A stretch of DNA of 7,282 nt, taken from Clostridia bacterium (lineage in GTDB: Bacteria > Bacillota > Clostridia > Oscillospirales > CAG-272). Numbering within the stretch: position 1 is the first letter of the stretch; the number at the start of each line of letters is the position of its first letter. Under the pieces are notes generated by a model that had not been told where the DNA came from, made no database searches, and was given only the letters and a program-made list of their open reading frames with translations. The position numbers were made by a program, and so were the translations under genes. The stretch spans positions 1 to 7,282 of the forward strand of contig CAAEBS010000169.1 in the NCBI GenBank assembly GCA_900754175.1, written 5' to 3'. Shown here piece by piece: positions 1 through 5,630 of this stretch.

Positions 1-1002
1 AAGGTATTCGACGAACTCCAGCTTGGAACCGACTTCGTTTCCAGACAGTTTGTTTACCACGCAGGAAAGGTAACGGCAGAACACAAGACTAACGCAAAGG
101 TTAAGTCCTCTGCTACCACTCAGCTTGTCAGCCAGATTATTCTCTCCAACGGAACAACTCTCTCCTACGGCTACGATGCCGAGGAACGTATCACTTCCGT
201 TGTGGAGACCTACACGGTTGACGATACTCCGGTAACCAATACCACGCTCTACACCTACGATGCGCTTGGTCAGCTTCTTACCGAGGCGGTGAACGGTGAA
301 GTTGTTAACTCTATGGAGTATGACAACTATGGTAACATCGTTAAGAAGAACAACAAGGTTTACACCTACGGAGATGCAACGTGGAAAGACCTGCTCACCT
401 CCTACAATGGGCAGGACATCACCTATGATGCAGAGGGCAACCCTGTCAACTACCTCGGTCATACTCTGACCTGGGAAAAAGGCAGACAGCTCAAATCTTT
501 TGACGGCAATACCTATATCTACAATGCCAACGGTATCCGGACGAGCAAAACAATCGGCGAAGTTAAGCATACCTACATCCTTGACGGTACGAAAATTCTC
601 CGTGAAGCATGGGGGAACAATACGCTTGTTTCTCTTTACGATAACGAGGATTCTGTATGCGGTATTCTCTACAACAATGTGCCCTACTACTTCGTCAAGA
701 ACCTGCAGGGCGACATAATTGCTATCGTTGACAAGGATGCTCAGACTGTTGCAAGATATTCTTACGACGCTTGGGGTGTTCCTACCGTTACGTTGGATAC
801 ATCGGATTGCCAGATTGCAGATATTAACCCCTTCCGTTACCGTGGTTACTACTACGATAAAGAGATTGGATTGTATTATCTCCAGAGTAGGTACTATAAT
901 GCGGGCGTTGGTAGATTTGTCAATGCGGATGAGCCTGAAATTTTCAATAATACAATAAACACTGTAAGCATTTCAATAAATAAGTTTTGCTATCATTCTT
1001 GA
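1..1002 (+). CDS. RHS/YD-repeat protein, C-terminal part (5' end outside window)
   Basis: The frame is open from base 1 to a TGA at 1000-1002, giving 333 codons of a protein whose start lies to the left. A GTG at 202 is an internal valine, not a start, because the repeat pattern continues upstream of it (YGYDAEERI at about 172-192). YD-type repeats follow one another (YTYDALGQL, MEYDNYGNI, ITYDAEGNP, YIYNANGIR). Then comes the conserved end of the RHS core: LQGDIIAIVD, YSYDAWG, NPFRYRGYYYD, GLYYLQSRYY and GRFVNAD. RHS proteins are large cell-surface or secreted shells that often carry a variable toxic tip just after this core motif. Here only about 25 residues follow before the stop, with no recognisable toxin, so the tip looks truncated or frameshifted into the next frame. 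Base composition is more AT-rich than the heme-type operon to the right. The family call is firm; the function of this copy is unknown. Confidence 0.9.
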   Translation, partial: KVFDELQLGTDFVSRQFVYHAGKVTAEHKTNAKVKSSATTQLVSQIILSNGTTLSYGYDAEERITSVVETYTVDDTPVTNTTLYTYDALGQLLTEAVNGEVVNSMEYDNYGNIVKKNNKVYTYGDATWKDLLTSYNGQDITYDAEGNPVNYLGHTLTWEKGRQLKSFDGNTYIYNANGIRTSKTIGEVKHTYILDGTKILREAWGNNTLVSLYDNEDSVCGILYNNVPYYFVKNLQGDIIAIVDKDAQTVARYSYDAWGVPTVTLDTSDCQIADINPFRYRGYYYDKEIGLYYLQSRYYNAGVGRFVNADEPEIFNNTINTVSISINKFCYHS

Positions 1003-1012
1003 AAATGCTACG

Positions 1013-1210
1013 ATGACCATAACTACCGAATCATCATCATCGGGCGGTTTTGACCGGACAAATAACGTAGTTGTAATCGATAAGGATGGTAATCGTTACA
1101 AGTTACAAGCCCAGATGGATTATGTGCTTAATTACGGCAACAGTTACACTGGCACAATAGTTTATTTGGAGCACTCCGGTTTTGTAATATGGTACAATAT
1201 TGATTCGTAA
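1013..1210 (+). CDS. Small hypothetical ORF, probable out-of-frame RHS tip remnant
   Basis: This is a 65-codon frame from ATG 1013 to TAA 1208-1210, one base out of register with the RHS gene. There is no Shine-Dalgarno sequence before the ATG, so independent initiation is doubtful. The same frame is open back to 980. If one base is skipped at the RHS stop (TCT TGA), the RHS sequence runs from NKFCYHS into ENATMTI. That resembles the usual RHS post-core pattern, an N-L/K-F-x-Y stretch followed by an N-rich segment. The remaining product has a serine run (ESSSSGG) and then a short beta-rich looking stretch (NNVVVIDKDGNRYKL; GTIVYLEHSGFVIWYNI). I do not recognise a family. It could be a decayed tip, a frameshift-expressed tip, or a small independent gene translated by coupling. 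Confidence 0.4.
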   Translation: MTITTESSSSGGFDRTNNVVVIDKDGNRYKLQAQMDYVLNYGNSYTGTIVYLEHSGFVIWYNIDS

Positions 1211-1228
1211 ATTCTCTGACTTAATTTT

Positions 1229-1259
1229 CTCCGCACCTGGAAACAAGTGCGGAGTTTTT
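1229..1259 (+). terminator. Intrinsic terminator 1, after RHS region
   Basis: A perfect 8-bp GC-rich stem, CTCCGCAC (1229-1236) with GTGCGGAG (1247-1254), closes a 10-nt loop and is followed directly by five T. It begins 18 bases after the stop of the small ORF at 1210, which is right for ending the RHS transcript. Confidence 0.85.
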
Positions 1260-1294
1260 CAATTTGACCCTTTCCGATTGTATAAAACAAATTA

Positions 1295-1329
1295 TCCGCA
1301 CCTCAGGTCAATAAGGTGCGGAGTTTTTC
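1295..1329 (+). terminator. Intrinsic terminator 2, tandem copy
   Basis: A perfect 9-bp stem, TCCGCACCT (1295-1303) with AGGTGCGGA (1314-1322), has a 10-nt loop and is followed by G and five T. It shares CCGCACCT and the 15-base stretch GTGCGGAGTTTTTCA with terminator 1, so the two look like related or duplicated elements. As a second stop, it would insulate the downstream operon from RHS read-through. Confidence 0.8.
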
Positions 1330-1507
1330 ATGCCGTCGGCGCTGCGGGTTACTCTATTTTATTCATTGCAAGAATGTGCAAAAGGTGGCTTGATAGATTT
1401 ACTTTTTGATTCATAAAATAAAATGGGGTTCTTCATCACCCTACTTTTGCTGGGGGGTGTTGCTTTTAAAATAAAAAATATTTCTGCAAAAAATTATAAT
1501 CAACCAC
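1330..1507. other. AT-rich intergenic stretch, no gene seen
   Basis: No convincing reading frame lies on either strand. A 69-codon frame (1200-1409) runs through both terminators, has no ribosome binding site and has no recognisable motif. The only structure is a short CACCC (1437-1441) / GGGTG (1455-1459) hairpin followed by a poor T run, too weak to call a terminator. AT-rich sequence around 1465-1500 (AAAATAAAAAATATT and AAAAAATTATAAT) sits just upstream of the -35 box and could act as an UP element, which is inference. Confidence 0.5.
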
Positions 1508-1536
1508 TTGACAAAATATCGGAGATGTGCTATACT
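1508..1536 (+). promoter_or_regulatory. Sigma-A type promoter of the heme-type operon
   Basis: TTGACA (1508-1513) matches the -35 consensus exactly. It is separated by 17 bp from TATACT (1531-1536), which is one base off the -10 consensus. Transcription is expected to start near 1542-1545, inside the left arm of the 34-bp palindrome. That leaves a leader of about 135 nt before the first gene. A promoter this strong, overlapped by an operator, suggests tight repression. Confidence 0.85.
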
Positions 1537-1538
1537 AT

Positions 1539-1572
1539 GCTCATTCAGTTAGCAATTGCTAACTGAATGAGC
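1539..1572. promoter_or_regulatory. Operator 1: perfect 34-bp palindrome at the transcription start
   Basis: Each 17-base half is the exact reverse complement of the other, with the centre at 1555/1556. The core, AGTTAGCA-AT-TGCTAACT (1547-1564), recurs at 1633-1650; the outer arms (CTCATTC / GAATGAG) do not. Its place just after the -10 box fits a repressor site that blocks initiation. The DtxR-family regulator encoded at the operon end is the likely binder (inference). The half-site GTTAG/CTAAC is the one found in classical DtxR/IdeR boxes, but here the halves are 6 nt apart rather than 1. In RNA, the part after the start could fold into a 5'-terminal hairpin. Confidence 0.8.
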
Positions 1573-1601
1573 GATATTTGGTTTTTCAGCAATGATTTGG
1601 G

Positions 1602-1623
1602 AAGCCGGTTTGGCTTATTTTTT
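1602..1623 (+). terminator. Possible leader attenuator hairpin
   Basis: Within the untranslated leader, AAGCC (1602-1606) pairs with GGCTT (1612-1616) around a 5-nt loop and is followed by A and a T run. The stem has only five base pairs, so termination would be weak. No alternative pairing that would make it a switch is obvious. This is a low-confidence candidate. Confidence 0.2.
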
Positions 1624-1632
1624 AACGGTATC

Positions 1633-1650
1633 AGTTAGCACATGCTAACT
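1633..1650. promoter_or_regulatory. Operator 2: second copy of the palindrome core
   Basis: AGTTAGCA-CA-TGCTAACT has the same 8-base arms as operator 1, and only the central dinucleotide differs. Its centre is 86 bp from that of operator 1, close to eight helical turns, so the two sites would face roughly the same side of the DNA. It ends 14 bases before the AGGAGG of the first gene. It could strengthen repression by co-operative binding or a roadblock. Confidence 0.7.
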
Positions 1651-1677
1651 CAATGCTTTATCACAGGAGGAAACATT

Positions 1678-2595
1678 ATGAGCAGACTTGCTGTTCTTTG
1701 TGCGCCGGACGAAACGGCGCTTGAAAATGCGGAAAAGCGCCTTGCGGCAGGAGCGCTTTCAAAGGGGGCAACGGTGGATTACTTTGATGCAACGATTGAC
1801 CCGGCAACGCTCACCGGCTACGACGCCGTGGCATTCGGGCTTGGAAACGGGTTTGATGAGGTGAAATTTCTCTCGCTCTTTTCCCGCTGTCTTTCCGGTT
1901 GCAAGGGCAAAAAAACGGCGCTTTTCGGCGCTCTTGCGGGAAAAGAGACTTTTGCCGCAAGCCTTACGCACATCGGAAAAGCCGCTGAGTGTGTCATGCT
2001 CTCCCCTGCTTATACGGAGGAGGAAGCCGAAGCCGTCGGCGCGGCGCTGGTACAGAAAAAAGAGGTGCGCCCCGACCTTGCCAACACGGTGCCGATCATC
2101 TTTTCCACCATTACCGGCAACGCTTACAAGCTGGCGGTGGCGGCGGCAGAAGCGGTACCCGATCACGTGGGACCCTACAATATCCGCTACATAACCGACG
2201 AGGTGATCGACAAATTTGACACCTTCGTGCTTTCCTACTGGTGCAACCACGGCACCGCAGACGACGACACGATCGACCTGATTGCCCGTATGCACGGAAA
2301 AAAGCTGATCGTAATCGGTTCTCTCGGTGTGGCGGTTGACACGGCGCACGCCGCCAAGGTCTGCGAAAACGTGATTGCACTTGCTTCCGACCACAACACC
2401 CTGCTCGGTCACTACCTCTGCCGGGGAAGCATCGACCTCAAACGGACGTTTGCACGGACAAGAATCCCGGAGGGACAGAAAGGTCATCTGTCAATGGAGC
2501 GCTTTGAAAAGCAGAAGCAGTCGCTGGGACACCCGGACGCCGAAGAGCTTGACGGCGCACGCCGTGCGGTTGCGGAATTTCTGAAAAAAGCATGA
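1678..2595 (+). CDS. Two-part flavodoxin-like protein (HmuF-like)
   Basis: A 305-residue protein, presumed cytoplasmic because no signal peptide or membrane segment is visible. I chose the ATG at 1678 because a perfect AGGAGG (1665-1670) lies 7 bases before it; an earlier in-frame ATG at 1642 is inside operator 2 and has no binding site. The C-terminal half (about 138-305) is the true flavodoxin-like part. It has a phosphate-loop-like STITGNAYKLA (143-153), then SYWCNHGTADDDT (185-197), GKKLIVIGSLG, and a tail with CRGSIDL and a GHPDAEEL motif typical of this flavodoxin-like group. The N-terminal half (about 1-127) repeats the alternating strand-helix pattern (RLAVLCAP, YDAVAFGLG, KKTALFGALAG, ECVMLSP) without an FMN loop, suggesting a degenerate second fold. 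First in an operon with a heme-type transporter and radical SAM enzyme, it may supply electrons or reduce the tetrapyrrole product, as HmuF does in Fusobacterium nucleatum. Its stop overlaps the permease start (ATGA). Confidence 0.85.
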   Translation: MSRLAVLCAPDETALENAEKRLAAGALSKGATVDYFDATIDPATLTGYDAVAFGLGNGFDEVKFLSLFSRCLSGCKGKKTALFGALAGKETFAASLTHIGKAAECVMLSPAYTEEEAEAVGAALVQKKEVRPDLANTVPIIFSTITGNAYKLAVAAAEAVPDHVGPYNIRYITDEVIDKFDTFVLSYWCNHGTADDDTIDLIARMHGKKLIVIGSLGVAVDTAHAAKVCENVIALASDHNTLLGHYLCRGSIDLKRTFARTRIPEGQKGHLSMERFEKQKQSLGHPDAEELDGARRAVAEFLKKA

Positions 2596-3653
2596 GCAGC
2601 AAAGCAACCAAGGTCGCACCGGAGAAAACTCCGGTTGCCGGAAAAGAAACCCACGCTTCCGTCAGGCGCCGTGTCTCACGGCTGATTATCATAGCGGTGT
2701 TCGGTGCGCTCTCCGTCCTTTCGGTACTGATATGCACCGGCATCGGCAGTGTGAAGATCCCGATTCCGGATGTAATAAAAGCGCTGTTTGTGGATGACGG
2801 GAGCATGGCACGGTTGCTGGTGTGGAATCTCCGCTTTCCCCGTGTACTGGTCGGCGGTCTGGTCGGAACCTGCCTTTCGCTCTCGGGTTGCATCCTGCAG
2901 GGCGTAATGCGCAACACCATGGCGTCTCCGTCCACCATCGGCGTTACCGGCGGCGCCAGCTTTGTCGGCTATCTGACGCTGGTCGTTTTCCCGGCATACG
3001 CCTATCTGCTTTCGATCGGTTCTATCCTCGGAGCCTTTGTCACCACCATGCTGATCTATGCGCTGGCGTATCAAAAGGGTGTTTCCCCGGTCAAGATGAT
3101 CCTTTCGGGAATGGCGGTATCCGCCCTGTTCGGCGCATTCAACGACATCATCAAAACCTTTTTTGCCGAGTCACTCGGCAACGCATCCGGCTTTCTCGTC
3201 GGCGGACTGAACGGCGTAGGCTGGGCAAGCTTCCGGATGATCCTGCCCTATGCGGCAGTGGGAATCTTCATCTGTGCCTTTTTGCCCTCCCGCATGAACG
3301 TTCTGATGCTCGGCGACGAGACGGCAAACGCCCTGGGACTGCGCACGGAGCTGTTCCGCTTCTTTCTGATCGCCGTTTCCTCACTTCTTGCCGGTGCGGC
3401 AATCGCCGTGGCGGGGCTTATCAGCTTCGTCGGGCTTGTGGTACCGCACATTGCAAGGCTTCTGGTAGGTTCGGACTATAAATACCTCTTTCCCGCTTCC
3501 GCACTGCTTGGCTTCTCGCTTGTCAGCATCTGCGATACGGTAGGGCGGGTCATTCTCCCGCCCGGAGAGGTCCCCGTCAGCATTATCCTTTCTTTCATCG
3601 GCGCACCGTTCTTTTTGTATCTGTTGCGCACGAGAGAGGGAAAAAGGGGGTAA
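2592..3653 (+). CDS. FecCD-family ABC transporter permease (HmuU-like)
   Basis: A 353-residue polytopic membrane protein of usual family length, with an extra charged cytoplasmic N-terminus of about 30 residues (MSSKATKVAPEK...). FecCD hallmarks are visible in order: first membrane helix from about 31; LRFPR (80-84); SGCILQG and the MASPSTIG region (98-117), which matches the usual NPLADPxxLG motif; LGDETANALGLRT (240-252), the ATPase-coupling region; and GLISFVGLVVPHIAR (275-289). The family imports ferric siderophores, heme or cobalamin as a homodimer with two ATPase subunits. The ATG overlaps the flavodoxin stop, and no good Shine-Dalgarno precedes it, so translation is probably coupled. 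Sequence alone does not give the substrate; the radical SAM and flavodoxin neighbours favour heme. Only one permease gene is present, consistent with a homodimer. Confidence 0.93.
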   Translation: MSSKATKVAPEKTPVAGKETHASVRRRVSRLIIIAVFGALSVLSVLICTGIGSVKIPIPDVIKALFVDDGSMARLLVWNLRFPRVLVGGLVGTCLSLSGCILQGVMRNTMASPSTIGVTGGASFVGYLTLVVFPAYAYLLSIGSILGAFVTTMLIYALAYQKGVSPVKMILSGMAVSALFGAFNDIIKTFFAESLGNASGFLVGGLNGVGWASFRMILPYAAVGIFICAFLPSRMNVLMLGDETANALGLRTELFRFFLIAVSSLLAGAAIAVAGLISFVGLVVPHIARLLVGSDYKYLFPASALLGFSLVSICDTVGRVILPPGEVPVSIILSFIGAPFFLYLLRTREGKRG

Positions 3654-3657
3654 GGCA

Positions 3658-4449
3658 ATGTATTTCGGATTCCGTGATATTTATGTGGATTACGGCAAAA
3701 AAGAGGTTCTGCAAGGTCTGACGCTTGACATTCCGAAAGGAAAGGTGGTCACGCTGATCGGGCAGAACGGATGCGGAAAATCCACTCTGCTGAAAACCGT
3801 TTCCAAAGCGGTAAGCCCCCGGCATGGCGAGGTGGTGTACCTTGACCAAAAGCTTTCTTCCTACCCGCCGAAGCAACTGGCGCAGAAGATCGCCTATCTT
3901 TCGCAGGTGCACGAGTCCCCGCCGGACATCGACGTGCGCACACTGGTTTCCTACGGCAGATTTCCCTATTCCCGTTTCGGGCGTGGCATGACTGCCGGGG
4001 ACGGCAAAATTATCGACCGGGCGCTGTCGCTCACCGGGATGACGCACCTGAAAGACCGTATTCTTTCCACGCTCTCCGGCGGAGAGCGCCAGCGTGCGTG
4101 GATCGCCATGACCATTGCGCAGGAGCCGGAGATCCTTATTCTCGACGAGCCGACCACCTACCTCGACGTGAGCTATCAGGTGGAGGTGCTGGAGCTTGTC
4201 CGGCAGCTGAACCGGGAGCTTGGCATCACCATCGTAATGGTACTGCACGACATCAACCTTGCCGCACGCTATTCGGATCACCTGGCGGCTATCCGTGGCG
4301 GCGTGCTCTTCGTGGAGGGTTCTCCCGAGGAGATTGTGACAAAACAGAATCTTCGTGACATTTTTGAGATCGAAGCCGCCGTTTACCAAGACCCGATACA
4401 CGGGTGCCCGTATTTTATTCCACAAAGGACAACCTTTGGCATAAAATAA
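3658..4449 (+). CDS. ABC transporter ATP-binding protein (HmuV/FepC-like)
   Basis: A 263-residue cytoplasmic ATPase with all catalytic motifs intact: Walker A GQNGCGKST (35-43), Q-loop YLSQ with Q83, signature LSGGE (139-143), Walker B ILILDEP (159-165), D-loop YLD (168-170) and H-loop H197 (VLHD). It is of the FepC/FhuC/HmuV type that pairs with FecCD permeases and energises uptake. The ATG at 3658 is 4 bases after the permease stop, with AGGGGG (3645-3650) placed 7 bases before it inside the end of the permease gene. The C-terminal tail (CPYFIPQRTTF) resembles the usual HPxxGxPxVIP-type ending of this subfamily. Next comes the 29-base gap before the binding protein gene. Confidence 0.95.
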   Translation: MYFGFRDIYVDYGKKEVLQGLTLDIPKGKVVTLIGQNGCGKSTLLKTVSKAVSPRHGEVVYLDQKLSSYPPKQLAQKIAYLSQVHESPPDIDVRTLVSYGRFPYSRFGRGMTAGDGKIIDRALSLTGMTHLKDRILSTLSGGERQRAWIAMTIAQEPEILILDEPTTYLDVSYQVEVLELVRQLNRELGITIVMVLHDINLAARYSDHLAAIRGGVLFVEGSPEEIVTKQNLRDIFEIEAAVYQDPIHGCPYFIPQRTTFGIK

Positions 4450-4464
4450 AAAATCAAACCCTTA

Positions 4465-4470
4465 TGGAGG
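4465..4470 (+). promoter_or_regulatory. Ribosome binding site fixing the lipoprotein start
   Basis: TGGAGG lies 8 bases before the ATG at 4479. It shows that the longer in-frame start at 4404, inside the ATPase gene, is not the real one. This is one of only two strong independent binding sites in the operon, the other being at 1665-1670, perhaps because the binding protein is needed in excess over the permease and ATPase. Confidence 0.8.
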
Positions 4471-4478
4471 AAAAACAA

Positions 4479-5630
4479 ATGAAAAAACTATTCGCACTGC
4501 TTCTTTGCCTCTGCCTGCTGGTGGGCACGCTTGCCGCCTGCACAACGCAGAACGCCGACCCGTCGGATCCGTCGTCGCCCGACAGCACCAACGCCCCCGG
4601 CAAGGAAAGCGACACCATTCCGCCTGCCGACAACAAAGAAAACGAAGAACTGAAAGCCCGCTGGAGAGCCGAATTTCTGAAATCCGCAAACGAAGTCGTC
4701 GTCACCGAGGACTCGGTGACCTTCACCGACGCTTCTTCAACTGACGGCTCCACGGTAACGATCAGGAAAAACCCCGGAAAAGTCATCAACCTGTACGGAA
4801 GCCTTACCACGCTCTGGTATGAAGCGGGCGGCACGGTGTTCGGTTGCATCGGCGGTTCCTCCACGCAAAGCCTGTACACCGAGTACATCGGAAGAGACAT
4901 TACGGAGGACGAGGGTGTGACGGTAGTTGCCAACTCCCTTGCCGGCAGTAAGTGGAACATGGAATCCATTCTTTCCTACCAGCCGGATCTGCTCATCTGC
5001 TCCACGGCAATGAGCGGCTATAAAACCGTAAAGGCACCGGCAGAATCGGCAAACGTACCGGTAATCGCCATTGAATACAATGACTTTTCGGATTATCTCA
5101 AGTGGTTCAAGGTCTTCTGCAATCTGACCGGTCATACGGAGCTGTGGGACAGCGTTGCCATGAAAGCTCTCAATGACGTGGTGGACGTACTCTGCGAGAT
5201 TCCGGACGGAAACGCACCGCACGTATTCAGTATGTTTGCCGACTCCAAGTCTCTGCAAGCCAACACCTCCCTCACCGTTGTCGGCGGAATGATATCGACC
5301 ATGAAAGCCAAGAACATCGTGGATGACTGGGAGAACACCACGAATGCAGACAAACTTACCATCAACCTGGAAACCGTCCTTGCGGCAAATCCCGACATCA
5401 TCGTCGTTCAGTGCCACGGCGACGCTGACGCCGCAAAGAAACAGGTAGAAGATACTTACGGAGACAATCCCATCTGGCTGTCCCTGAACGCCGTGAAGAA
5501 CGGAAAGGTATTTTACCTGGAAAAAACGCTCTTCCACAACAAGCCCAACAGCCGCTTTGCCGAGGCTTATCAAAAACTGGCGGAGATCCTCTACCCGAAC
5601 GTAGCCTTCTCCTTCAAGAACGCACAATGA
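4479..5630 (+). CDS. Substrate-binding lipoprotein of heme/siderophore ABC transporter (HmuT-like)
   Basis: A 383-residue lipoprotein. The start at 4479 gives a perfect type II signal peptide: MKKLF, a leucine-rich core and the lipobox LAAC with Cys21 as lipidation site. After that comes a disordered linker rich in P, S, D, N and E (about 22-55), as is common in Gram-positive lipoproteins. A class III (helical-backbone, BtuF/FepB-like) binding domain follows: VINLYGSLTTLWYEAGG in the place of the first lobe's usual ILYALG segment, SILSYQPDLLICS, the long connecting helix around SDYLKWFKVFCNLTG, and in the second lobe VLAANPDIIVVQ and the C-terminal NSRFAEAYQKLAEILYP. The protein would capture substrate outside the membrane and deliver it to the permease. 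Heme is the inferred ligand; I cannot point with confidence to the axial Tyr/His residues. Its TGA overlaps the next start. Confidence 0.93.
   Translation: MKKLFALLLCLCLLVGTLAACTTQNADPSDPSSPDSTNAPGKESDTIPPADNKENEELKARWRAEFLKSANEVVVTEDSVTFTDASSTDGSTVTIRKNPGKVINLYGSLTTLWYEAGGTVFGCIGGSSTQSLYTEYIGRDITEDEGVTVVANSLAGSKWNMESILSYQPDLLICSTAMSGYKTVKAPAESANVPVIAIEYNDFSDYLKWFKVFCNLTGHTELWDSVAMKALNDVVDVLCEIPDGNAPHVFSMFADSKSLQANTSLTVVGGMISTMKAKNIVDDWENTTNADKLTINLETVLAANPDIIVVQCHGDADAAKKQVEDTYGDNPIWLSLNAVKNGKVFYLEKTLFHNKPNSRFAEAYQKLAEILYPNVAFSFKNAQ

Noticed and set aside
1200..1409. 69-codon + strand frame, including DPFRLY reminiscent of the RHS DPFRYRGYYYD motif
   Set aside because: It crosses both terminators, has no ribosome binding site, and the similarity stops after six residues, so it is most likely chance.
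1437..1459. CACCC/GGGTG hairpin as a third terminator
   Set aside because: Five base pairs only, with a 13-nt loop and no clean T run on either strand.
1642..1677. Upstream in-frame ATG for the flavodoxin-like protein
   Set aside because: It lies inside operator 2 with no Shine-Dalgarno; the ATG at 1678 has an ideal AGGAGG 7 bases ahead.
1508..1677. A riboswitch in the operon leader
   Set aside because: I see no conserved aptamer pattern (for example cobalamin-type); the palindromes explain the visible structure better as protein-binding sites.
1759..2487. 242-codon open frame on the minus strand
   Set aside because: Antisense to the flavodoxin-like gene, with no family signature.
3595..4425. 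276-codon open frame on the minus strand
   Set aside because: Antisense to the ABC ATPase, whose motifs are all intact on the + strand.
4404..4478. Upstream in-frame ATG for the binding lipoprotein
   Set aside because: It would bury the signal peptide behind 25 residues; the ATG at 4479 has a good binding site and a perfect lipobox.
4737..5627. 296-codon open frame on the minus strand
   Set aside because: Lies entirely antisense to the lipoprotein gene, has no ribosome binding site or recognisable motif, and its length follows from codon bias of the real gene.
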